This document shows, in pieces, positions 1 through 6,454 of a DNA stretch of 8,525 nucleotides. This DNA comes from Candidatus Omnitrophica bacterium UBA1443. GTDB lineage: Bacteria > Omnitrophota > Omnitrophia > Omnitrophales > Aquincolibacteriaceae. The notes beneath the pieces were generated by a model. It was not told the DNA's origin and ran no database searches. It saw nothing but the letters and a program-made list of their open reading frames with translations. Location of the stretch: the NCBI GenBank assembly GCA_002329545.1, contig DCTJ01000046.1:3910-12434 (forward strand), given 5' to 3'. A program made the translations under genes and the position numbers. Each line of letters opens with the position of its first letter. Position 1 is the first letter of the stretch.

Positions 1-500
1 AACCGTCTTTTCATCTCCCTAGCAGGATTGCCCGCCCAAACGGCATAAGGCGGCACATCTTTAGTCACCACTGCATTTGCTCCAATAATCGCCCCCCTTC
101 CAATCCTAACACCTGCCATGATAATAGCCCTTGCGCCGATCCATACATCATCTTCAATGACTGTTTTGGGTGTTTCTGGCCGTCCACTAAAAATCATCGG
201 CACGCCCGGTATATCTTTACAATGGTCTCCTCCGACAATCAATACTTCCGGCGAAAACATCACATATTTTCCTATTTCAACACGAGGAATCACGCTAACA
301 CCTTTCGCCATATATCCGTAGGGACCAGCTTTCAAATCCTTAGGCATATTCTTAGGTTCAGCAATATGAAACGTCTTGTCAACACCTTTCAATCCAAATA
401 ATTGGATTACAACAATGTTCCTCAATATCTTTACGCGTTGTTTCCAGTCGTATGTTAAATCAGAAATGACCTTGGCGTATCGTTCACCTATTAGAGCCAT
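1..500 (-). CDS. Hexapeptide-repeat O-acetyltransferase (partial, C-terminus off the left edge)
   Basis: The 166 visible residues belong to the left-handed beta-helix acyltransferases (WcaF/maltose acetyltransferase/CatB-like), which move an acetyl group from acetyl-CoA to a sugar hydroxyl. After an N-terminal helical part (about 1-58) come hexapeptide-type repeats: [11 protein letters not shown] (70-80), then [17 protein letters not shown] (118-134) and [24 protein letters not shown] (137-160), given here in pieces of one motif run. His93 in the loop GGDHCK is the likely catalytic histidine. The [16 protein letters not shown] ending is the family's usual C-terminal signature, so only a few to a few dozen residues are missing. 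The start is the ATG at 500, behind a consensus AGGAGGT. It lies 142 bp downstream of the glycosyltransferase and probably acetylates a residue of the same surface glycan. The acceptor cannot be read from sequence. Confidence 0.9.
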   Translation of the reverse strand, partial: MALIGERYAKVISDLTYDWKQRVKILRNIVVIQLFGLKGVDKTFHIAEPKNMPKDLKAGPYGYMAKGVSVIPRVEIGKYVMFSPEVLIVGGDHCKDIPGVPMIFSGRPETPKTVIEDDVWIGARAIIMAGVRIGRGAIIGANAVVTKDVPPYAVWAGNPAREMKRR

Positions 501-506
501 CCTTTC

Positions 507-516
507 ACCTCCTCCT
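507..516 (-). promoter_or_regulatory. Strong Shine-Dalgarno of the acetyltransferase
   Basis: Read on the minus strand the sequence is AGGAGGAGGT followed by GAAAGG and the ATG at 500. This is a duplicated, near-perfect ribosome binding site with good spacing, and it fixes the start. It directly abuts the transposase relic that begins near 517. Confidence 0.75.
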
Positions 517-606
517 CGAGTCATCCAATACGTTCAAAATTACAACACGGATTATCCGCATTCGTCACTAGGGCGTCTGACACCAAAACAATTTGAACAA
601 AAACAT
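517..606 (+). pseudogene. IS3-family transposase OrfB C-terminal relic
   Basis: On the plus strand, opposite to its neighbours, about 30 codons read [18 protein letters not shown] then RLTPKQFEQKH. The pattern YNxxxPHSSLGxxTPxxF is the hallmark of the end of the integrase core (rve_3) in IS3-family transposases, just past the catalytic Glu. Nothing upstream in this frame resembles the rest of the transposase: 376-516 is antisense to the acetyltransferase. The usual stop shortly after the motif is absent and the frame stays open to 747 through the glycosyltransferase 3' end, so this is a truncated remnant. No clear terminal inverted repeat or target duplication was found. It sits between two polysaccharide genes and probably marks an old rearrangement point. 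Confidence 0.72.
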
Positions 607-642
607 CAACCCAAAATCGACCCAGCGTCTCCCTCTGTTTTT

Positions 643-1851
643 CTAATTAGATTCATTATTCACAATACCTTCTATGTATTGCTTTGCTACATTGTAATCA
701 GAGAACGCGACCGCAGTCCGTTTGGCTTTCGCGGACATCGCATTTAGTTCTTCACGTGACATCTTACGCATCTTTGTCATGATACTTGCCAATTCTTCAG
801 CGTTCCCAGCCTCGCAGAGGAAACCATTAACTCCATCAACGATAATTCCATCTATGCCCTCGTTGCGAGATCCAATTGGGATAATGCCAAGAGCCATAGC
901 TTCAAGATATGCAAGACCCAATATCTCACTCTCGGATATCATAACGAATACATCGGCCAGTTTTAGATGTTCAATAATTTTCTCTCGCGGAATTCTGCCC
1001 GCAAACTCAACCTTTCCGAGCCTCTTCTGGTTATAGTTCTTTCGAATCTTTGTGGTTTCAGCGCCGTCCCCGATATACTTGACGGAGAAATCACCCTCTG
1101 GATAGGCTCTACATAATGCGTCATACAATCGGTTGGTATGTTTTTGAGCAATCATAGAGCCGACATATATGAATTTAGTGACTGGTCCTGAGTACTCTTT
1201 AGCGAAAGACTCTCCTGAAGACAAAAACGCCTCAGATACTCCTGAGTAACAGATAAAAGAATGCTTAGGTTTAAAGTATTTTTCCTCAAAATTCTCTCGA
1301 GCAACCTTACTGCGAAATCCAATCACGTCTATTGTTTCTAGAGTTTCAACAACTCCAGAGCCATATCTACCTTCAAATCGGAACTCATTATCATGAAAAA
1401 CAACTACTGTTGGACGCTTGTACATCTCCTTGAGAGCAGGCAATACATCCAAACAAGGATTGTCCCAGTGTCCTATGAAATAATCGGGGATACCATTTTC
1501 TTCGCACGCTTGTTTAATCTGATCTACAATACATCCAATATTCGCTCTGTCATATCTGGTGTGTGGTTTAAATTTTTTAATGGCTCTTCTGTGTACTTTA
1601 ACATTCTCCACCACATAATTTTCATCCTTAGGACGCTGAGTAGGTACCCGCACACCAAGTTTTGAATTTAGCTGATGTTGAAACATCTGGCTTATCCAGT
1701 AATAGGGGCGAGGAAATCTGGCCTGCAGATGGAATACGGTCACTTCATGCCCCATCTTGACCCACTCCCGCGTAAAATAATGCACCACAGGGGTGGCTCC
1801 ATCACCTTCTGTAGTAGTGGCGTATATAGGTGTTATTACAAATAACCTCAT
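643..1851 (-). CDS. Family 4 glycosyltransferase (GT-B fold)
   Basis: This 402-residue protein is a cytoplasmic, retaining GT4-type glycosyltransferase that would add a sugar from an activated donor to a lipid-linked glycan. The N-terminal Rossmann domain opens with MRLFVITPIY and contains the usual 'REWVKMGHEVTVF' region (28-40). The C-terminal donor-binding domain starts at FIYVGSMIAQKHTNRL (227-242). The EX7E motif is Glu309-ILGLAYL-Glu317, followed by AMALGIIPIGSRNEGIDG (318-335) and NGFL. Length is normal for the family. The ATG lies 2 bp after the upstream polymerase/ligase stop (TAA-CG-ATG) with no purine-rich Shine-Dalgarno, so translation is probably coupled. It ends with TAG at 643, and the transposase relic follows. 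Donor and acceptor sugars are not predictable. Confidence 0.9.
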   Translation of the reverse strand: MRLFVITPIYATTTEGDGATPVVHYFTREWVKMGHEVTVFHLQARFPRPYYWISQMFQHQLNSKLGVRVPTQRPKDENYVVENVKVHRRAIKKFKPHTRYDRANIGCIVDQIKQACEENGIPDYFIGHWDNPCLDVLPALKEMYKRPTVVVFHDNEFRFEGRYGSGVVETLETIDVIGFRSKVARENFEEKYFKPKHSFICYSGVSEAFLSSGESFAKEYSGPVTKFIYVGSMIAQKHTNRLYDALCRAYPEGDFSVKYIGDGAETTKIRKNYNQKRLGKVEFAGRIPREKIIEHLKLADVFVMISESEILGLAYLEAMALGIIPIGSRNEGIDGIIVDGVNGFLCEAGNAEELASIMTKMRKMSREELNAMSAKAKRTAVAFSDYNVAKQYIEGIVNNESN

Positions 1852-1853
1852 CG

Positions 1854-3173
1854 TTACTTGCGTGAGCGATCATGAAAAAACCGTGATCGTTCAGCGTTCG
1901 TTCCTGTATTTATTCTTTGAGTTAAAGGGGGCATTACGCTTGACCTCGCGGCAAGGTCGGATAAATCCTTCCTTGGCAAAAATGCGAAAACAAGCAACAT
2001 ATTAAGTAATCCATTGAAATAAATGGCGCCGGAAAACATGCTAAAAACAATATGTTGAATTAAGAGCAATAAAACCCAAAAATGCTCGTCGTTGTTTCTG
2101 ATAGAAAGGTATGCTGTTTTGACTGCACTCCATAACACATATATCATCGCCCCCCCTCCCCAAACACCTAATCCCATAAGAGAGTCTAATATTATGTTAT
2201 GCGAATATCTCAGATCACCATTGTCAAACATTGCGAATTGTTTGCCTAAAAAGGGTTGGTCCCAAAACGATTGAAGCGCTAGCTTAAAAATCTGGTCTCG
2301 CCCGCTCGAGTCACCTTCGTGAACACTTGCTTTTAATCTGTATTCCATAACAGGAGAAATATCACCTATAAAATCAATTATAGGATCGATAAACAGCATT
2401 AAAAAAATAATCACTGCGCCTGTAATAAAAGAACCTACCGTAATATCTTTCTTTCGCGCAAAAAACCAGAACATCATAGTTGCCACCAATGCCAAAATTG
2501 GGCTACGACTACCGGCTCTTAACATTAAGAAAAATGATAAAAGCATAATCGAAAATACAGTTAATTTGCATAGATAACCTAATCGGGTTTTCTTAAAAAG
2601 AATAAAGAAAGACATGATCACTCCCATTGTGCCTACATGTCCGAAAGATATTGTACCAAGAGCCAAATTACCTCCCAACCTCTGCGTAATCTCCTCCGAG
2701 GCCAACAACAATGACGTATTGTTAAATAGTGATAATATTAGAACCATTGTCGTGGTTGCATAGAGCCAGATCAAAGCCTTATCCAGATCGATCATTTTGT
2801 AGCTTTTCATCAATGAATACATTGCTGGAAGGCACACACCGAATATATAAAGCCACAATCGGTTCGCGTCATTCAAATGAAGATCTATTCGGTAGTTTGC
2901 ATCATAAAAAATCCGTATAATTAAAGCGATCCAATACACCCAAAAAACTTTTAACGCAAGATGCGTTGTCCCAATTCTCGTTTTCAAATTTAGAAAAATC
3001 ACCCCCAATGCTACTGTCAATGCAAAAACCCTGTACGGTATTGTCACCGAACGTGATATTCCCTCCCAGTCTGATGTTGCAGGTAAAAACAAAGTTGTGA
3101 CAAGTTGATATCCAACAAAACACAGAACAAAGTTGAAGGTTGAAAATACAATGTTAAGTTTGTTTCGTTTCAC
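1854..3173 (-). CDS. O-antigen polymerase/ligase family membrane protein (Wzy_C type)
   Basis: This 439-residue polytopic inner-membrane protein has roughly 10-12 hydrophobic segments. It belongs to the Wzy/WaaL O-antigen polymerase-ligase superfamily, which polymerises lipid-linked repeat units or ligates glycan to an acceptor on the periplasmic face. Diagnostic features are LRAGSRSPILAL (218-229), the post-loop SSGRDQIFKLAL (289-300) with a following 'PFLGKQF', and YSHNIILDSLMGLGVWGG (323-340), including His325 and the preceding Arg residues typical of Wzy_C. The last 40 residues are a polar, Arg/Ser-rich tail. The start is a GTG at 3173, preceded by AAGGGA about 9 nt away. Polymerase and ligase cannot be told apart by sequence alone. 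It precedes the GT4 gene by 2 bp, and its DNA is conspicuously AT-rich. Confidence 0.85.
   Translation of the reverse strand: MKRNKLNIVFSTFNFVLCFVGYQLVTTLFLPATSDWEGISRSVTIPYRVFALTVALGVIFLNLKTRIGTTHLALKVFWVYWIALIIRIFYDANYRIDLHLNDANRLWLYIFGVCLPAMYSLMKSYKMIDLDKALIWLYATTTMVLILSLFNNTSLLLASEEITQRLGGNLALGTISFGHVGTMGVIMSFFILFKKTRLGYLCKLTVFSIMLLSFFLMLRAGSRSPILALVATMMFWFFARKKDITVGSFITGAVIIFLMLFIDPIIDFIGDISPVMEYRLKASVHEGDSSGRDQIFKLALQSFWDQPFLGKQFAMFDNGDLRYSHNIILDSLMGLGVWGGGAMIYVLWSAVKTAYLSIRNNDEHFWVLLLLIQHIVFSMFSGAIYFNGLLNMLLVFAFLPRKDLSDLAARSSVMPPLTQRINTGTNAERSRFFHDRSRK
1863..1893 (-). promoter_or_regulatory. Stem-loop at the polymerase/glycosyltransferase junction
   Basis: In the minus-strand transcript TGAACGATCACG and CATGATCGCTCA can pair over 12 positions (10 matches, two A-C mismatches) around a 7-nt loop containing six U. 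The stem lies inside the last codons of the polymerase gene and ends about 11 nt before the glycosyltransferase ATG, where no Shine-Dalgarno is visible. It could restrain initiation so that the downstream gene is translated only when ribosomes finish the upstream one. That role is inferred from position only. Confidence 0.35.
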
Positions 3174-3562
3174 TCTTCTTGTCCCTTAAATCAAAAAGCG
3201 ATTCTGGCTATTTGTTTCCGATATCATCTAAAAACACCTTCGAAGGACGCCTTTGGAAATAACACTTTCTAGCCAAAAGCGAAAAAACACACACAACTGG
3301 CCAAGAAAAATATCACTGTTTCTGCCGACACGCAGAGCAACAGGCGCGTCCAGAATCCTTCCGAAGAACAAGCCCCGCTTGACACGTAGCGCAACTTCGT
3401 AAAACGGTGTGTGGGTCTTTTCGGTTCTCAATTCCACGCGAGACGCACACTTCGCCAGTTTCTCAGACATTATCATGCGTATCGTTGTTTCAAGGTTTTT
3501 TCGCATAATCTGCCGTGTCACCTTAATACTGATCCTGATGAGTTGGAGGAACCACTTATGTG
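3174..3562. other. Gene-poor stretch between wecB-like and polymerase genes
   Basis: About 390 bp without a convincing gene in a cluster that is otherwise tightly packed. A minus-strand frame is open across it (GTG at 3593 to 3228), but its product has no recognisable domain, no ribosome binding site and overlaps the wecB 3' end. A second minus frame (3450-3313) encodes a 45-residue peptide with CATC and CCSAC clusters. Two imperfect direct repeats sit at 3327-3341 and 3381-3395 (13 of 15 bases equal), and a perfect 10-bp palindrome, CCTTCGAAGG, at 3237-3246. It may be a decayed gene or a long leader for the polymerase gene. No clear promoter or terminator is visible. Confidence 0.4.
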
Positions 3563-4756
3563 CTACCATTGGGCCGTTTGACTGGAGCAACACATATCCC
3601 GCCTGACAAAGAGTCTGGATCGAGTGATGATCTTTGCTATTCTTTCGGAAGCTTTTCCATCCCAGAGAGCAGGAATATTTCTTTTCTTATGAGGATTTTT
3701 TAATATTTTTTCTACCGCGGCGAGCAAATTCTCCATATCCTGCCCCACAAGAATATTCGTCCCCTTCGTCACGGTAACAGGCCTCTCCGTATTTTTACGC
3801 AAAGTTAAACAGGGGACGCCCAAATAGGTCGTTTCTTCCTGGATACCGCCCGAATCAGTGATGACAAGCGTTGCGCGACACTGTAACGCCAAGAAATCTA
3901 CGTAACTCAGGGGAGCGGAAAAATACAACTGCTGACTTTGTTTAAAACGGAGAGATTCAAATTGTTTCCGGGTCCGGGGATGAACCGGGAAAACAAGCGG
4001 CAAAGACCAGCTGATCTTGTTCAGGCTACGCATGATTGAACTCAACAAACCCATCTCGTCCACATTGGAAGGACGGTGAAGAGTGACAAGACCATATCGT
4101 TCCAGGTTTTCTCCTGTTATGCCCGGAAAAAAACCTGGTTCCCTCCACCGCGCCTGGGCTTTCGGCAAGAGGCGAACCAGGGTATCAATCATCACATTCC
4201 CCACAAAATAAATTTTTTCTTTTGAAACTCCTTCTCGCGAAAGATTTTTGTTTCCATCAAGAGATGGCGTAAAAAGGAAATCCGAGATCTGATCCGTCAG
4301 CAACCGGTTGATCTCTTCCGGCATAGAACGATCGAAAGACCTCAATCCCGCCTCAACGTGCCCAAACAGGACGCCCAGTTTTGAGCATACAAGCGCCGCC
4401 GCAACGGTTGAATTGACATCACCATAGGCCAATACCAGATCTGGCTTGCGTTTCACAATCTCAGATTCCAGCCGGACCATGATTTCAGAGGTTTGACGAG
4501 CGTGGCTCCCCGAACCCACTTTCAGATTGACGGTTGGTGCTGGCAACCCAAGGTCACTGAAAAATATCCGGGACATATTGTCATCATAATGCTGGCCTGT
4601 ATGAACCAGGCTTTGCCTCGTCGCTGAATATCGCTCCAGCGCGCGCATGACGGGAGCAACTTTCATAAAGTTTGGCCGCGCTCCAACCACATGCAAAATA
4701 TAAATTTCGTTACGTACGATCCTGCGTTCTCCCTTGCCTCTTCTTTCAGCTTTCAT
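3563..4756 (-). CDS. wecB: UDP-N-acetylglucosamine 2-epimerase (non-hydrolysing)
   Basis: This enzyme interconverts UDP-GlcNAc and UDP-ManNAc in the cytoplasm, supplying ManNAc-type precursors for surface polysaccharide. Counting from the ATG at 4756 (397 residues), family motifs are HVVGARPNFMKVAP (22-35), HTGQHYDDNMS (52-62), GDVNST with its Asp (112-117), GHVEAGLRS (132-140), PEEINR (146-151), TLHRPSNV (225-232), FPVHPRTRK (256-264) and TDSGGIQEE (300-308), so the active site appears intact. An in-frame GTG lies five codons upstream at 4771, but the ATG has the better GTGGGGA ribosome site. Compared with the usual core start (few residues before 'HVVGARPNF') it has ~20 extra basic residues, and the C-terminus extends ~20 residues past the usual 'SERIAKII' end. 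No wecC-type dehydrogenase is in view, so the final sugar is unknown. Confidence 0.93.
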   Translation of the reverse strand: MKAERRGKGERRIVRNEIYILHVVGARPNFMKVAPVMRALERYSATRQSLVHTGQHYDDNMSRIFFSDLGLPAPTVNLKVGSGSHARQTSEIMVRLESEIVKRKPDLVLAYGDVNSTVAAALVCSKLGVLFGHVEAGLRSFDRSMPEEINRLLTDQISDFLFTPSLDGNKNLSREGVSKEKIYFVGNVMIDTLVRLLPKAQARWREPGFFPGITGENLERYGLVTLHRPSNVDEMGLLSSIMRSLNKISWSLPLVFPVHPRTRKQFESLRFKQSQQLYFSAPLSYVDFLALQCRATLVITDSGGIQEETTYLGVPCLTLRKNTERPVTVTKGTNILVGQDMENLLAAVEKILKNPHKKRNIPALWDGKASERIAKIITRSRLFVRRDMCCSSQTAQW

Positions 4757-4850
4757 ATGTTCCCCACTCACCGTTCAACAAAAAAACAGCCTCACTTTCA
4801 TGTTCAACACTTACAGCAGACTTAAATCTCTGAAGATCACGACCCGATTC

Positions 4851-4913
4851 TGGTTCGTTCGGGATGCTTTCAAAGGTTGTGAAAACAGGCACATCGTGAT
4901 GTAAAACGAACCA
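4851..4913. repeat. Inverted repeat upstream of wecB
   Basis: TGGTTCGTT at 4851-4859 is exactly complementary to AACGAACCA at 4905-4913, separated by 45 bases, 95-157 bp before the wecB ATG. A smaller dyad, CATCGTGATG, lies at 4892-4901 between the arms. It could be a paired operator or a leader stem. Nine-base arms could also occur by chance, so the call is tentative. Confidence 0.3.
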
Positions 4914-4967
4914 ACGATGAACGCTCCGTTATAACATCGACCAGGAAGCTCCAAAAATGAAGCTCGC

Positions 4968-5177
4968 GGCCTCACGATGCCTCGCATGGTAAGGTTTTAA
5001 TATGAGGCAACTGGACATCGCTTGGTATGAGGCCAAAAAGCAAAAGATCGCGGGATTCGTCCCGCCGGGCCCTTGCTTAGCCTCCGGAGAGCCGGTCTGG
5101 ATACCTTGTTTACAAGGCAACTATTACCATTTCCGGATTTAAAATCTGGTCACGTTATAAAATATAATTTTTTATAA
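4968..5177. other. Run of stem-loops between wecB and ino1 (possible structured leader or ncRNA)
   Basis: Five self-complementary units follow each other. First is a nested pair: GGCCTCA (4968-4974) with TGAGGCC (5028-5034) enclosing TGCCTC (4978-4983) with GAGGCA (5004-5009). Then GCGGGA-TTCG-TCCCGC (5050-5065), a 6-bp stem with a TTCG loop. Then CTCCGGAG (5082-5089) with a neighbouring CCGG repeat. Then CCTTGT-TT-ACAAGG (5104-5117), and an A/T stem TTATAAAA/TTTTATAA (5155-5162, 5170-5177). The density is well above what I see elsewhere in the window. The region could be a structured 5' leader of the inositol operon, a small RNA, or the remains of a repeat element. It matches no riboswitch that I recognise, and orientation is undecided. 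Confidence 0.4.
5002..5142 (+). CDS. Possible 46-residue small ORF
   Basis: ATG at 5002 to TAA at 5140-5142, preceded by TAAGG about 7 nt upstream. The predicted peptide begins MRQLDIAWYEAKKQKIAGF and has two cysteines and no signal peptide or membrane segment. It is not a family I know. It overlaps the stem-loop run, and its 'codons' are partly palindromic DNA, so a non-coding reading is at least as likely. If translated, it would be a leader peptide upstream of the inositol operon. Confidence 0.2.
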   Translation: MRQLDIAWYEAKKQKIAGFVPPGPCLASGEPVWIPCLQGNYYHFRI

Positions 5178-5237
5178 AGTCGGACGTATCAACCGTAACA
5201 TATTATAAATAATGATCTTCCGGCTCGTCGCTTTCGC

Positions 5238-5265
5238 TTGATTTCGGATTGATTGGTGCTATCAT
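5238..5265 (+). promoter_or_regulatory. Candidate sigma70-like promoter of the inositol operon
   Basis: TTGATT (5238-5243) and TATCAT (5260-5265) are separated by 16 bp, with four and five matches to the -35 and -10 consensus. An overlapping CATAAT at 5263-5268 is an alternative -10 with 19-bp spacing. The A/T-rich stretch 5155-5215 upstream could act as an UP element. Transcription would begin about 5272, giving a ~50-nt leader before the start codon. Confidence 0.32.
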
Positions 5266-5305
5266 AATATTTTACTTTAATTCTCGCCGTTTTCATTCAC
5301 CAATG

Positions 5306-5313
5306 AAGGAGGT
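5306..5313 (+). promoter_or_regulatory. Consensus Shine-Dalgarno deciding the ino1 start
   Basis: AAGGAGGT ends 10 nt before the ATG at 5324. Earlier in-frame starts (TTG at 5249, ATG at 5303) have no such site, and the ATG at 5303 lies upstream of this one. The typical N-terminus of the family, a short lead into the glycine-rich nucleotide site, also begins at 5324. Confidence 0.8.
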
Positions 5314-5323
5314 TTCAGAATCC

Positions 5324-6442
5324 ATGGGAAAGATCAAGGTCGCTATCGCGGGCTGTGGCAATTGCGCCGCGTCATTACTTGAAGGGCTTGAATACTATCG
5401 CCGCATAACCGCAGAAAAGCTGAAGGGAAAGAAAAAAGAGGTTGGCTGTCTGGGGTTGATGAACGACGACATGGGCGGGTACTTTCCCAATGATATCGAG
5501 GTGGTGGCGGCTTTTGACATCGACAAGCGCAAGGTGGGCGAACGCCTCGATGTCGCCCTCCGGGCGAAGCCCAATTGCGTCCTCAAGCTTTGCGATATCG
5601 CGCGAAGCAAAGTCCGGGTCGAAATGGGACACGTCCTCGACGGCGTTTCCGAGCATATGCAAAACTACGCCGATGACCGCACTTTTATCGTCGCCAACAA
5701 AAAACCGGCTAACGTCGAAAAGATCCTTAAAGAAAGCGGCGCGGAAATCCTGCTCAACTATCTGCCCGTCGGTTCGCAAAAAGCCACCGAATTTTACGCC
5801 GAGGCCTGTTTGAAAACCGGCGTGAGCCTTATCAACTGCATGCCGGTTTTTATCGTTTCCAATCCGGCATGGGCCAAGCGGTTTGAGGCGAAACGAATCC
5901 CCTGCGTCGGCGACGACATCAAGGCCCAGATCGGAGCGACGATCACGCATCGTACCCTCGCCAAACTCTTCAGCGAGCGCGGTGTCACCATCGACCGCAC
6001 GTACCAGCTCAACACCGGAGGCAATACGGACTTCCTGAACATGCTCAATCGGGCCCGGCTCGAATCCAAAAAAATCTCAAAAACTTCCGCGGTCCAGAGC
6101 CAGCTTGACGTTCCCCTGGATCCCGACAATATCCACATCGGTCCTTCCGATTACGTTCCATGGCAAAACGATAATAAAGTCTGCTATTTGCGAATTGAGG
6201 GCCGCGGTTTCGCGGGATTTCCCGTCTCGCTGGAATGCCGGCTCTCCGTGGAAGATTCTCCCAATAGCGGCGGTTGCGCGATTGACGCCATCCGCGCTTG
6301 CAAAATTGCCAGAGATCGCAAAATTGGCGGGCCCCTGATCTCCATTTCGGCTTACACGATGAAACACCCGCCGAAACAAATTGTGGATTACGAGGCAAGA
6401 GAACTGGTTCGAAAATTTGTTCAGGGCACCTGCCCCAGATAA
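5324..6442 (+). CDS. ino1: myo-Inositol-3-phosphate synthase (prokaryotic type)
   Basis: NAD-dependent cytoplasmic enzyme (EC 5.5.1.4) that cyclises glucose-6-phosphate to 1L-myo-inositol-3-phosphate, the committed step to inositol compounds. The 372-residue length is that of the short actinobacterial/archaeal class. Visible signatures are KVAIAGCGNCAASLLEGLEYY (5-25, Rossmann glycine loop; shown as one motif run), NYLPVGS (145-151), GDDIKAQIGAT (196-206) with the conserved Asp-Asp and Lys, QLNTGGNTDFLNM (228-240), SKKISKTSAV (248-257) with lysines expected in the active site, and GPSDYVPW (273-280) followed by the NDNKVCYLRIEGRGFAG segment. All core motifs seem intact. It opens a three-gene operon; the phosphatidyltransferase starts 12 bp after its stop, indicating that the product is used for an inositol phospholipid rather than only for solutes. 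Confidence 0.95.
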   Translation: MGKIKVAIAGCGNCAASLLEGLEYYRRITAEKLKGKKKEVGCLGLMNDDMGGYFPNDIEVVAAFDIDKRKVGERLDVALRAKPNCVLKLCDIARSKVRVEMGHVLDGVSEHMQNYADDRTFIVANKKPANVEKILKESGAEILLNYLPVGSQKATEFYAEACLKTGVSLINCMPVFIVSNPAWAKRFEAKRIPCVGDDIKAQIGATITHRTLAKLFSERGVTIDRTYQLNTGGNTDFLNMLNRARLESKKISKTSAVQSQLDVPLDPDNIHIGPSDYVPWQNDNKVCYLRIEGRGFAGFPVSLECRLSVEDSPNSGGCAIDAIRACKIARDRKIGGPLISISAYTMKHPPKQIVDYEARELVRKFVQGTCPR

Positions 6443-6454
6443 GGCTGGTCCAAC

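Noticed and set aside
3228..3593. 121-codon minus-strand frame
   Set aside because: No recognisable domain or ribosome site, starts with GTG inside wecB, and has implausible composition. Kept only as a note in the gap description.
3409..3606. 65-codon plus-strand frame with a hydrophobic stretch
   Set aside because: It has no ribosome site, is opposite in direction to the cluster and overlaps the wecB 3' end; likely chance.
5002..5034. Repeated TATGAGGC units as a possible CRISPR or tandem array
   Set aside because: Only two copies of 8 bases and no regular spacer; better explained as parts of a stem-loop.
4929..5120. 63-codon minus-strand frame in the intergenic region
   Set aside because: It reads through the palindromic stem-loops, has no family resemblance, and is probably a by-product of the structure.
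5249..5323. Longer N-terminus of inositol-phosphate synthase from TTG at 5249
   Set aside because: It would cross the consensus ribosome site at 5306-5313 and adds residues that the family does not have.
5375..5950. 191-codon open frame on the minus strand
   Set aside because: Lies antisense within ino1, has no domain or ribosome site, and reflects the GC-rich codon use of the real gene.
6045..6398. Overlapping antisense frames at the ino1 3' end
   Set aside because: Shadow ORFs of a strongly supported gene.
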